NCBI GenBank assembly: GCA_964371155.1
Contig: CAYJLI010000005.1
Location: 1-64,000, forward strand
Length of the DNA stretch: 64,000 bases
Reading direction: 5' to 3'
Source: CAYJEQ01 sp964371155
GTDB lineage: Bacteria > Bacillota > Clostridia > Oscillospirales > Ruminococcaceae
Position 1 is the first letter of the stretch, and each line of letters starts with the position of its first letter. A program made the translations under genes and the position numbers. A model generated the notes under the pieces. The model was not told where the DNA came from and made no database searches. It saw nothing but the letters and a program-made list of their open reading frames with translations. Below, one piece after another: positions 27,259 to 35,927 of the stretch.

Positions 27259-29178
27259 TTATTTTAAATAGCTCTCAAACCATTTCACGATTTCATACAT
27301 CCTTTTTATCCTCTGTATCGGTCTGCCATTTCGTGATAAATCATGGTTTTCACCGTCTATTAGGCACACCCTCGAGTCTACACCATGGAACTTAAGGGCG
27401 GTAAACATCTGCATTGCCTCGATATAATGGCAACGATAATCCTCCCTCGCATGGATGAATAATGTAGGTGTCTTTACATTGTTTGCATATTTAAGTGGGG
27501 ACTGCGCCCAAAGTCTTTCGGTGTTTTCCCATGGGGTGGAATCCATCTGCTCCGCCACGAAATTATACCCATTATCGGCAGCTCCAAAGGCGGTGAACAT
27601 ATTGCTAATACCCCTTTGCACACATGCACATTTAAATCTATCGGTATGGCCGATGATCCAGTTTGTCATTATTCCACCATATGAGCCACCTGCCACGCCG
27701 AGATTTTCCCTATCAATCTGTGGGTATCTTTCGCATGCAGTGTCGATAGCTTTCATTAGGTCGGAGTAATCTGGCTCGCCATAATGCCCCATCAGCTTTG
27801 CAAACTCACTGCCCTGTCCATCGCTTCCCCTCGGGTTGCCATAAACCACAAAAAATCCCCTGCTTGCAAGCAGCTGCATTTCATGGAAGAATACATCTGT
27901 GTAAAGTGTTTTCGCTCCGCCGTGGATGTAGAGTATTGCAGGATATTTTTTCTCTTCCTCAAATCCAAGAGGTTTTACCACCACATATTGAACATCATAG
28001 CCGTTATTTTTAAAATACATAAGCTCGGGAGTGCTCACATCCTCAGCTTTTAATGTGTTTTCATTTATCTCGGTTATTTTTATTTCTTCGCCGTTTTCTA
28101 TGCAGTAAATCTCTGTGAGTGCAGTGCCCCTCACGCCGTTAAAATAAATTTTGCCATCGGGGGTGATATCATACCCCTCCACGCATCCATTTGGTTTTGT
28201 TAGCACTGTGATATTGCCATTTAAGTCGATCTTTTTAATCTGCGAGCTCACACCCTCGGTGGAAATAAAGTAAAACTCAGAGCCAAACACCTTGTATTCA
28301 CGGTTTGAGCCATATTTAAAGTCGTAGAGGACTGTGTTTGTAAAGCTTGTGTCCGCTTTGCTAATTTTGCTACATTTGCCCTCTTCCACTATGTAAAGAC
28401 TGCTGTTGTCGGTCATTAGGCTCTCACTCATCTTCGCCCCTACAAAAGCACATTTGCCCTCGATAATATCCACATTCAGTATGCGGTAAAGCCCCTCTTT
28501 TACTACTTCTTCGGTGGTTTTTGTGGCGATGTCATAGCGATAAATTCCAGGGGTAGTCCTTTTATCCTCAAAGGTAACTGCTGAGTAAATCACCGATTTT
28601 TCATCAGCGGCAAAGCTTAGCACCTCGCTGTAATCACCTGTAATTTTAACGGCATTTTCTCCATCTTTTATGAAAAGGGAGTTTCTCTTTCTATTTGTAA
28701 AGCCCCTGCCATTGCTCCAAAAAGGGATTTCTTCGAGTATGTGAAACTCTCCGTCGGACTCTTTTAAGAAGCTGAGCTCCTCGGGATATTCTTCACTCTC
28801 GCAGTTCGATTCGGCAGTAAATAGTATTTCACCATTTTTTAAAAGTGCAAATTTATTCGCCTCATATTCTGTGGAAAAACATTCGCTTTTCTCCCCCGTT
28901 AAAGGATTAAGTCTATAAAAAAGCGTTTTATCCTCACATTTTTCTTTTAGCAGCATATCACCATTTTCGTCCCATATAAATGAGGTATTATCAGCGCCTG
29001 CAATCCTTTTAGTGGTATTATCCGCTAAATTCATCAGATATGCTTCGCTTTTATAGCAGTTTTCAGTGAGGGAGGGTAATGTCACATTAAATGCAAGTGT
29101 TTCACCTTTTTTATCCACTGATAAGCTGTTTATCGATTTGTAATTTAAAAAATCTTTGATATTTATCATTTTATTCAC
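27259..29178 (-). CDS. S9 family prolyl oligopeptidase / acylaminoacyl peptidase
   Basis: A 639-residue serine peptidase: an N-terminal beta-propeller-like region (about 1-385) gates a C-terminal alpha/beta hydrolase (about 390-639). The catalytic Ser is in GGSYGG, followed by Asp in HAREDYRC and His in DGENHDLSR, a complete triad. YILHGG-type oxyanion residues are present as YIHGGAK. No signal peptide is seen, so it acts on peptides in the cytoplasm. It starts three bases after the pepQ stop, so the two are in one operon. Confidence 0.92.
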   Translation of the reverse strand: MNKMINIKDFLNYKSINSLSVDKKGETLAFNVTLPSLTENCYKSEAYLMNLADNTTKRIAGADNTSFIWDENGDMLLKEKCEDKTLFYRLNPLTGEKSECFSTEYEANKFALLKNGEILFTAESNCESEEYPEELSFLKESDGEFHILEEIPFWSNGRGFTNRKRNSLFIKDGENAVKITGDYSEVLSFAADEKSVIYSAVTFEDKRTTPGIYRYDIATKTTEEVVKEGLYRILNVDIIEGKCAFVGAKMSESLMTDNSSLYIVEEGKCSKISKADTSFTNTVLYDFKYGSNREYKVFGSEFYFISTEGVSSQIKKIDLNGNITVLTKPNGCVEGYDITPDGKIYFNGVRGTALTEIYCIENGEEIKITEINENTLKAEDVSTPELMYFKNNGYDVQYVVVKPLGFEEEKKYPAILYIHGGAKTLYTDVFFHEMQLLASRGFFVVYGNPRGSDGQGSEFAKLMGHYGEPDYSDLMKAIDTACERYPQIDRENLGVAGGSYGGIMTNWIIGHTDRFKCACVQRGISNMFTAFGAADNGYNFVAEQMDSTPWENTERLWAQSPLKYANNVKTPTLFIHAREDYRCHYIEAMQMFTALKFHGVDSRVCLIDGENHDLSRNGRPIQRIKRMYEIVKWFESYLK

Positions 29179-29181
29179 TCT

Positions 29182-30246
29182 CTAATCTATAATTATTTTT
29201 TTAGGTGCCAAAGTTACTACTTCAGTGCTGTCCCCATGCAAAATCACTATATCCTCGGTTCTCACTCCGCCGTAATTTGGAATGTATAGCCCCGGCTCTA
29301 TCGTGAATATCATGTTTTCCTCTAAGGCGTCTTCGTTGTTCATTACCACTCTCGGCCACTCGTGTATATCAAGTCCCACTCCATGCCCAAGGCCACGAAG
29401 GCTGTACTGCTCCAAATCGTGCTCTAAAAAGACATTTCTATGCACCGCATCTATATCCTTGCAAATCGCACCTACTTTTATCGCTTTTACCGCTTCTTCC
29501 TGCGCTTTTACTACGATGTCGAATATCTCTTGCATGCGTCGCTCAGGCTCGCCAAACCAAAGTGTTCGGGTTATGTCGGAATGATAGCCATTATGTTTCG
29601 CACCGAAATCGAGGGTTAGCATATCGCCTTTCTCGATTTTCTTGCTCGTAGGGCTTCCATGAGGGAGGGAGGTTCGCACACCCGATACCGCTATGGTGTC
29701 AAACGCTTCTTTTTCACTGCCAAGCTTCTTCATAAGGTATTCAAGCTCTATTGCCACTTCACGCTCAGTCATCCCTGCTACAAGTGTTTTGGAGAGCTCT
29801 ATTATCGCTTGGTCGGATATGTTTATTGCTTTTCTTAGGTAGTTAAGCTCGGTTTCGCTCTTTACCTTTCTGATGTCGAGCAAAACATCGCAGGTAGGGA
29901 TAAACTCTGCATCTTCGCATTTTTCCTTAATACTGCGCAGGGTGAAATCGGTGAGGTAATTGCTTTCATAGCCAACTTTCTTCGCACCCACCTTTTTAAG
30001 GTATTCTTTTATAGTGTCAAAAGAAGAGAGATTATATACTATCACTTCAAAGTCGGGTGCCTCTATTTGCGCCTGCTCTACATATCTTGAATCGGTGATT
30101 AAATAACGGCTGTCGCCATTTATTATCACTATGCCATTGCTTCCTGTGAAATTTGTTAAATATCGGCGGTTTGCATCGGAGAGGACTAAAAAAGTGTCCA
30201 CCCCAAGCTTTTGCATCTTTTTATTTAGTTTTAAAAGCTTGTCCAT
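29182..30246 (-). CDS. pepQ: Xaa-Pro peptidase, M24B family
   Basis: A 354-residue metallopeptidase. Metal ligands: two Asp in LDFGAKHNGYHSDITRT, His in LGHGVGLDIHEWP, Glu in FTIEPGLY and Glu in VRTEDIVI, all present. The N-terminal creatinase domain has the YLTNFTGSNG motif typical of Firmicute Xaa-Pro peptidases. It cleaves X-Pro peptides taken up by the nearby Dpp transporter. I start at 30246; the ATG at 30258 abuts AAAGGA. The M24B assignment is firm, aminopeptidase versus prolidase less so. Confidence 0.9.
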   Translation of the reverse strand: MDKLLKLNKKMQKLGVDTFLVLSDANRRYLTNFTGSNGIVIINGDSRYLITDSRYVEQAQIEAPDFEVIVYNLSSFDTIKEYLKKVGAKKVGYESNYLTDFTLRSIKEKCEDAEFIPTCDVLLDIRKVKSETELNYLRKAINISDQAIIELSKTLVAGMTEREVAIELEYLMKKLGSEKEAFDTIAVSGVRTSLPHGSPTSKKIEKGDMLTLDFGAKHNGYHSDITRTLWFGEPERRMQEIFDIVVKAQEEAVKAIKVGAICKDIDAVHRNVFLEHDLEQYSLRGLGHGVGLDIHEWPRVVMNNEDALEENMIFTIEPGLYIPNYGGVRTEDIVILHGDSTEVVTLAPKKIIID

Positions 30247-30291
30247 ATTTATGACCATTCCTTTCAAGTGCCAAGCACTTTAGCTGGTAAA

Positions 30292-32055
30292 CTATCTCCC
30301 CATAAGCCCTTTAAACTCTTCTATCTGCTCTTTTAGGGATTTCATTGCCCCTTGCCAAAACTCTATATTATTAGGATTTATCCCCATGAGTGCGCAGAGG
30401 TCACCTACATGCAGTTTGCCCGAATTTTGCAGGAAGGCGGAGTAATCCTTTATGAAATTTTCTTTGTTTTCCTTGTACATGCGGTGAAAGCCCACCGAAA
30501 GCAAAAATCCAAAGGCATAGGAGAAATTATAATAGCTTCTGTCCACATAGTAGTAATGCTCTTTATTAAGCCATGCGTAGGGGTGGAGGAGCTCTTCATT
30601 TAGGCAGTCGCCAAAGCTTTTCTTTTGTGCGTCCACCATGAACTTCTTAATTTCATCGACATTTAGCTCTCTTACTTCCCTCGCTTCAAACACATAGCTT
30701 TCAAAATAATATCTCGAAAGTATGTCGAGTGTGAGCTGGGATGCCCTTGTGATGTCGTTACCCATGACGATTTTTTTGGTGTTTTCATCCTGTGTTTTAT
30801 ATATGTAGTCCATTAAAACCATCTCGGCAAATGTAGAGGCTATTTCCGCTACTGGGATTGGGTATCTGCTGTTTATATACTCTTCCCTGCATGATAAATG
30901 GCTATGGTATGCGTGCCCAAGCTCATGGGCGATGGTTATAACATCGTTAAAATTGCCATTAAAATTTACAAGTATGCGGCTTTCCTTTATGCTGTGCACC
31001 GAGGCACAAAATCCACCGTACACCTTGCCGGCTCTTGGTGTAAAGTCAATCCAGTCTTCATCAAAAGCTTTTTTTGCGAGGTCGCCAAGCTCTTTATTGT
31101 AGCCATAAAATGCCGCTGTTACAAGCTCTTTTGCTTCTTCTATGCTGTATTTTTCGCTCTTTTCCCCCATTTGGGTGGGGATTTCATAGAAGGGCAGTCC
31201 TTTATTGTAGCCAAGTGATTTCGCTTTAATCTGCAAAAACTCCCTCACACTCGGGGCGTACTCTTCTATTGCAGAGAAAAGTGCTTCTATTGTTTCACTC
31301 TCCATTCTGCAATCGGAAAGGGATTTGTGCATTGGGGAAGTGTATCCCCTTATTTTTGCGATGCTTATCGCTTCGCCTTTTATATTGTTTATGCAAGCCG
31401 CCGAGATGGTTTCATGCTTTTTATATGCCTCAAGCTCGATTTCAAAGAGCTTTTGCTTTTCGTCGCTATCTTTACCCTGCTGCATATTTCTAAATACTGT
31501 CATCGGGTAGCTTTCACCCTCGAAATCCACGCTAAGCTCGGAGGACACTCTATTTTGAAGATTTTGCCATGCTTTTGAGCCTGTAATGCTCATTAGTGCA
31601 AGGGCATTTTCTGTTTTATCGTCACATTTATATTTTTCGTTTTCCGCCATCTCGCTAAGTATGAATTCATATTTTTTAAGGAGTTGGTCGGATTTAATAA
31701 TCTCATTTATATCGGCTATCCTGCCTATGTATTTTTGTAAAGTAGCCACCGCCGCTTGCAGTTCACCTGCGATACAGCTAACAGTGTAGTCGCAGCTATG
31801 TGCCGCAGTATCATTTGTGTTTACCGACATGCTAAGCTTATTATATACATTTAGCTTCTGCCTTATCTGCTCACAGTCATTTATTTTTACAATCGCAGTA
31901 GCAAGTACTTCTTTTGCATTGTTTATATTATTAGTATTTTCTTCTATGTAGTATTTTAGTGCGTCTATTTCTCGCTGTAAGTATTTAATGTCGTCATTTA
32001 ATTTCTTGTCATCATAGCCCTTGTATATATTATCTAAATTCCAGTAATTACTCAT
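30292..32055 (-). CDS. pepF: Oligoendopeptidase F (M3 family)
   Basis: A 587-residue zinc endopeptidase for short peptides in the cytoplasm. The catalytic motif HELGHAYH (HExxH) is preceded by NDVITIA, and the third ligand Glu lies in EIASTFAEM about 26 residues later, as is usual for M3B enzymes. Length is normal. AGGAG precedes the ATG. It is 45 bases upstream of pepQ and therefore probably co-transcribed with it and with the S9 peptidase. Confidence 0.95.
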   Translation of the reverse strand: MSNYWNLDNIYKGYDDKKLNDDIKYLQREIDALKYYIEENTNNINNAKEVLATAIVKINDCEQIRQKLNVYNKLSMSVNTNDTAAHSCDYTVSCIAGELQAAVATLQKYIGRIADINEIIKSDQLLKKYEFILSEMAENEKYKCDDKTENALALMSITGSKAWQNLQNRVSSELSVDFEGESYPMTVFRNMQQGKDSDEKQKLFEIELEAYKKHETISAACINNIKGEAISIAKIRGYTSPMHKSLSDCRMESETIEALFSAIEEYAPSVREFLQIKAKSLGYNKGLPFYEIPTQMGEKSEKYSIEEAKELVTAAFYGYNKELGDLAKKAFDEDWIDFTPRAGKVYGGFCASVHSIKESRILVNFNGNFNDVITIAHELGHAYHSHLSCREEYINSRYPIPVAEIASTFAEMVLMDYIYKTQDENTKKIVMGNDITRASQLTLDILSRYYFESYVFEAREVRELNVDEIKKFMVDAQKKSFGDCLNEELLHPYAWLNKEHYYYVDRSYYNFSYAFGFLLSVGFHRMYKENKENFIKDYSAFLQNSGKLHVGDLCALMGINPNNIEFWQGAMKSLKEQIEEFKGLMGR

Positions 32056-32176
32056 TTTAAGGCTCCTAAAATCAAATTTGGCCGAGCTTATTTATTAACT
32101 GATAAATAAGGCTTATATAAAATATTTTACCCCTATATGGCTTTTATTTTCCACCATAATTTTTCTCTAAACTGTA

Positions 32177-32233
32177 ACTATATCCATGCCTAAATGGCAT
32201 GGATATAGTCGATAGATACTATCTTCCGATAGT
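32177..32233 (-). terminator. Hairpins between binding protein and pepF
   Basis: A perfect 14-bp stem (ACTATATCCATGCC / GGCATGGATATAGT, loop TAAAT, 32177-32209) followed by ACTATC-TTCC-GATAGT (32218-32233). Located after the dpp binding-protein gene, it probably ends most transcripts or stabilises the binding-protein mRNA. Confidence 0.65.
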
Positions 32234-32316
32234 GTTAATACTTTTTAAATTAAGGGTGTGGAGAAGAGTAGCTAATTATTACGGATAATTTCATCTCTAA
32301 ATTGCCACTCCCTAAA

Positions 32317-33864
32317 TTAAGCAGCAGGCTCTTCTACAAAGTGAGCTGTTCTGAAGTCCTGTACGCTTGTTGGGTTTGGTGCAAATCCTGCAACATCGCT
32401 ACCAACAGCAACGATTTCTTCTTTTTCATAGAAAGGTACCCAAGCAGCTTCTTGGTTCATTCTGTTTTGGATTTCTACAAGCATATCAAAACGAGCTTCT
32501 GTGTCGATTTCTACACGTTGAGCGTCGAGCATCGCATCAACTTCAGCGTTCTGGAAGAATGCTGTGTTGCCTGAGAAGTGGCTTGTGGAGTAGAAGTTGT
32601 CGTATAGGGAGTCGCCGTCAGCACTTGAACCTTTACCGAGGATGTAGATTTCAAGCTCTTGGTTTTCAACAGCTTCGAGGTATGCGCCCCACTCTAAAAC
32701 CTTGATTTCAGTAGTGATGCCAACTTCGCTTAGGAAAGCTTGTAGGATTTCAGCTGTTTCAACATTTGCTTGGCTATCACTTACCCAGATGTTTGTTGTT
32801 AGGCCATCAGCATAACCTGCTTCTGTAAGAAGCTCTTTGGATTTTTCTGGGTTGTAATCAAGTGCTACAACTTCGTCGCTATAGCCCCATGTGGAAGATG
32901 GTATTGTGCTGTTTGCAACTTTACCAAAACCGCCATAAACTGCGTTTACGATAGCTTGTGAGTCGATAGCATGACCAACAGCCTGTCTTACAAGTTGGTT
33001 GGAAAGAACTTCATCTGTGCAGTTCATACCAACATAGCTGATGGAAAGGCTTGGGCCACGAAGCACTGTAACGCCTTCAGTTGTTTCGAGTCTTTCAACA
33101 TCGTTTGTAGCGATGGAAAGTGCAATGTCAACACCGTCAACTTCAACTTCGATAGCTCTGTTAGCTGTTTCAGTGATTGTACGGATGATGATGTGGTCAA
33201 CGCCTGTTTCTTCGCCCCAGAAATCTTCAAATCTCTGATATTCGATTCTGTCGCCTGCTACCCATTCTGTAACTGTGTAAGGGCCTGTACCAACAGGGTT
33301 TGTGGATAGGTATTCTTCGCCATGCTCTACTACTACTGCTTCTGGAACGATTGCAGCAGCTTCGTCAGAAAGGTTTGAGATGATAGGTGCGAATGGGTAT
33401 AGTAGTACCATTTTGTAGTTGTAGTCATCCACTGCCACGGACTGTTCAAAGTCAATCATACCAAGTGCATTTTTAGCGTAGCCGATGTCATGTGCTCTCT
33501 TTAGGGAGAATGCAACATCGCTTGCTTTTAACTCTGTTCCGTTGTGGAACATAACGCCTTCACGGATTTTGAAATTGATTGTTGTTTCATTTTCGTATTC
33601 CCAGCTCTCAGCAAGGTGTGGAATTGGTGCTAAATTTTCGTCGAGCGCAACGAGGTTATCGTAGAGAAGTGCTCTCGACTGGATGGATGCAACGTCATTT
33701 TTGCCGTTTCCATCAAGGGATGTAGCTTCGCTGTTGATTGCAACGATAAGTGGTCTTGATTCCGCACCTTCTTCGCCACCTGCTGTTGGCTCATCACTGG
33801 ATGAGCATGCGGATAATGTTCCGGCAAGCATTATTGCTGCCAATAGTAAACTTAACTTTTTCAT
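32317..33864 (-). CDS. Peptide-binding lipoprotein (DppA/OppA type)
   Basis: A 515-residue family-5 solute-binding protein. The signal MKKLSLLLAAIMLAGTLSA precedes a lipobox Cys. It shows the SBP5 core: LAESWEYENETTINFKIREG, FHNGTELKASDVAFSLKRAH, NPVGTGPYTVTEW and the DYNPEKSKELLTEAGY segment. It captures peptides outside the membrane for the DppBCDF complex whose genes lie 5.5-7.5 kb upstream on the same strand. GGAGG precedes the ATG. The specific peptide range is unknown. Confidence 0.92.
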   Translation of the reverse strand: MKKLSLLLAAIMLAGTLSACSSSDEPTAGGEEGAESRPLIVAINSEATSLDGNGKNDVASIQSRALLYDNLVALDENLAPIPHLAESWEYENETTINFKIREGVMFHNGTELKASDVAFSLKRAHDIGYAKNALGMIDFEQSVAVDDYNYKMVLLYPFAPIISNLSDEAAAIVPEAVVVEHGEEYLSTNPVGTGPYTVTEWVAGDRIEYQRFEDFWGEETGVDHIIIRTITETANRAIEVEVDGVDIALSIATNDVERLETTEGVTVLRGPSLSISYVGMNCTDEVLSNQLVRQAVGHAIDSQAIVNAVYGGFGKVANSTIPSSTWGYSDEVVALDYNPEKSKELLTEAGYADGLTTNIWVSDSQANVETAEILQAFLSEVGITTEIKVLEWGAYLEAVENQELEIYILGKGSSADGDSLYDNFYSTSHFSGNTAFFQNAEVDAMLDAQRVEIDTEARFDMLVEIQNRMNQEAAWVPFYEKEEIVAVGSDVAGFAPNPTSVQDFRTAHFVEEPAA

Positions 33865-33976
33865 TTTCTACCTCCAAAATATTATATATGAATACAGCTT
33901 TAGCTGTTATCCAACAAAATGTTATGCGCAAGAATTGTGTGAAAGATTTATGCGAAGTTTTTAAGAAAAACTTGCT

Positions 33977-34117
33977 TTACCATATATAAAAAGATGAAAC
34001 CACAAAATCTTCTTCGCTGATTTTGTTTGCTGTGTCGCTTGTCAAACTGCAAATTTCGGTTTCATACAATAAGTATGCGCCCTTATTTACAATTTGCCGC
34101 TTCGTGCCTTTCATCAT
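33977..34117 (-). CDS. Possible 46-residue ORF inside the small inserted segment
   Basis: Starts MMKGTKRQIVNKGAYLLYET and ends VSSFYIW, with a protein-like composition (ETEICSLTSDTANKISEEDF). There is no good ribosome binding site, so expression is doubtful. It lies completely within the segment flanked by direct repeats. It might be a gene fragment carried by the element. No family is recognised. Confidence 0.25.
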   Translation of the reverse strand: MMKGTKRQIVNKGAYLLYETEICSLTSDTANKISEEDFVVSSFYIW

Positions 34118-34130
34118 TTTCTATATGCTA

Positions 34131-34157
34131 CATAATAAAGACAAAATCTTTATTATG
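34131..34157 (-). terminator. Palindrome over the stop codon of the truncated M24 gene
   Basis: CATAATAAAGA (34131-34141) and TCTTTATTATG (34147-34157) form a perfect 11-bp stem with a 5-base loop. The stop codon of the creatinase-N gene lies inside the arm. It may be a terminator or the end of the small inserted segment. Confidence 0.45.
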
Positions 34158-34596
34158 CAAAGTTTTTAAGAAAAACTTCGGATGATACAAGCTTTTGTGT
34201 GAATTCTTCGCCAATAGCTTCTTTAAGCCATTTAAATCTGCCCACTGTAAGCCCATCGCAGAAAGCGCTGTCCTTTGAATAGTTTACAGCTATGCTATTT
34301 GGTGCAAGCTTTGTAAGGGTTTCTTTTAGGGTAGCCCCTGCGTCGTCACCATATTCTATAACTTCATCAAAAAGTCCGCTGTTTTTGCTCTCTAAGGAGT
34401 CTATTCTATTGGCAATCGCAAATGCTTTGCCCTCTTTTGTAATTATAAAAAATGTCTTCCCTATTGTTCTAATGCCTGTGATGGCAGTGTTTGCCTTATC
34501 GCTTCCCTCGCTTGAATATATTAGCCATAAATCGATATTATTCTCGACAAGATAGTTTGCTACTTTATTCATTTTCTCTTTATTATTCTTAGCCAT
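34153..34596 (-). CDS. Orphan creatinase N-terminal domain (truncated M24 peptidase)
   Basis: A 147-residue protein matching only the N-terminal, non-catalytic domain of M24 peptidases: MNKVANYLVENNIDLWLIYS, FFIITKEGKAFAIANRID and FCDGLTVGRFKWLKEAIG, the last very like YDGLTQGLYETL-type text in the full-length M24 protein two genes upstream. The pita-bread catalytic domain and all metal ligands are missing. A strong GGAGG 5 bases before the ATG at 34596 and an intact frame suggest it is still translated. It may be a decayed paralogue or a domain that pairs with a full-length M24 partner. Confidence 0.75.
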   Translation of the reverse strand: MAKNNKEKMNKVANYLVENNIDLWLIYSSEGSDKANTAITGIRTIGKTFFIITKEGKAFAIANRIDSLESKNSGLFDEVIEYGDDAGATLKETLTKLAPNSIAVNYSKDSAFCDGLTVGRFKWLKEAIGEEFTQKLVSSEVFLKNFA

Positions 34597-34687
34597 AATA
34601 GCCTCCATTTCATTTTGCAATGTCAAAACTTTAATAGTCAGGGAAAATTATATGGGAAAATTTCTTTAAATCGCTCGAATTGTTTGG

Positions 34688-35923
34688 CTATTTGCTCTCG
34701 CATGCGAGCTTGAGTGTGGTGTGAAGTATTACCTTTGCGCCGTAATAGAGCGAGTTTTCGGTAATGCATTCATTGTGTCCATGCACTTTTTTAAGCACTT
34801 CGCTTAAGGGAATATCCCCTAAAGTAGGTGAATATCCATAGACATTATGCGCTATAAATCTGCCATCGGTATTGCCTAAGGCTACCATTGGGAGAAGTAT
34901 TGCAGGCTCGTCATATTCGTCCGAGGTTTCGGCTAATACTTTTACAAAATCATCGTCTATTTCGCTTTCATACCCCAAGGTGAGCTTTGTGATTTCATAC
35001 TCTATCTGAAATCCGCTCAAAATCTCTTCTACAATTTTAAGCACTTCTTCCTTGGTGTAATTTGGAATATATCTAAAGTTTAGCTTTAGCTTTGGCGTTT
35101 CACTGGGGTTTAAATCAAATTTATTCACTGTAATGGTGTTATTAGCCGAGTATTCAAGTAGGTTTTTAAGGGTTGCGTCAAGCTCTGTATATCCCTTTGT
35201 TAGCTCCTCAAAACGCTCGGTCACACGGCAAAGTCTTTTGCCAAAGCTATGTGAAGCCACTTTGTTTATAAATTCGCACGCCTCTATAAAAGCCTTATTC
35301 GTATCGGGGTTTATAAAGCTTATATCAGCCTCGCAAACACCTTTTTCGGCGGAGGCACAGATGCGAAAACGCTTATCCCCAGCATTTATTATAAAGCCCC
35401 CACCCTCGTTAAACACATATCCTTTAGGTATTAAATCGGGGTGATTTTCGGCTAAATACTCCATGCCGTATTTACTGCCCATCTCTTCGTCGGCAGTTGC
35501 GATTAAAATTAAATCACGATTTAATTTTAGATTGTTTCGCTTTACTAAAATTAGGGTGAGCATCTGCATAACGGTGAGGTGCTTTGTATCGAGCGTACCC
35601 CTGCCATATATGGTGCCATCAATATTTTGCGCTTCAAAGGGTGGGTAATCCCATTTGCTCTCGTCAGCCGCTACAACATCAATATGCGATATGTAGACAA
35701 GTGGTGGCTCATTTCCCTGCCCCTCAATCTTTGCAATTAAATTGCCCCTACCGGGTGCTGATTCTATAATCCTGCTCTCGATGCCTTCTTTTGCAAGCAC
35801 TTCTTTAATATACTCCACAGCCAAAGTTTCGCATTTATCCTCGGTGATGGTTTTGATTTTAATGAGGTCTGTGAGCATATCCAGTGTAAGCTGTTCTATC
35901 TCGCTATTCCATATATTATTCAT
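34688..35923 (-). CDS. M20 family peptidase (ArgE/DapE/ACY1 type)
   Basis: A 411-residue zinc hydrolase. First metal ligand His and the following Asp are in YISHIDVVAADE, the bridging Asp in YGRGTLDTKH, the catalytic pair in ATADEEMG, and a later Asp in GNTDGRFIAHN; a dimerisation domain (about 190-300) lies between. It should cleave small N-acyl or peptide bonds, fitting with peptide catabolism. It starts four bases after the upstream M24 stop, so the two are co-translated. Exact substrate unknown. Confidence 0.88.
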   Translation of the reverse strand: MNNIWNSEIEQLTLDMLTDLIKIKTITEDKCETLAVEYIKEVLAKEGIESRIIESAPGRGNLIAKIEGQGNEPPLVYISHIDVVAADESKWDYPPFEAQNIDGTIYGRGTLDTKHLTVMQMLTLILVKRNNLKLNRDLILIATADEEMGSKYGMEYLAENHPDLIPKGYVFNEGGGFIINAGDKRFRICASAEKGVCEADISFINPDTNKAFIEACEFINKVASHSFGKRLCRVTERFEELTKGYTELDATLKNLLEYSANNTITVNKFDLNPSETPKLKLNFRYIPNYTKEEVLKIVEEILSGFQIEYEITKLTLGYESEIDDDFVKVLAETSDEYDEPAILLPMVALGNTDGRFIAHNVYGYSPTLGDIPLSEVLKKVHGHNECITENSLYYGAKVILHTTLKLACESK

Positions 35924-35927
35924 ATGA

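Larger units (their letters stand above)
33949..34178. mobile_element. 180-bp insertion flanked by 25-bp direct repeats
   Basis: TATGCxAAGTTTTTAAGAAA plus AACTT occurs at 33949-33973 and again at 34154-34178 with one mismatch. The copies are 205 bp apart and bracket a segment with an 11-bp palindrome (34131-34157) and a short ORF. The repeat duplicates the last codons and stop of the truncated creatinase gene. This fits a small inserted element with a long target duplication, or a local duplication. Confidence 0.5.
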
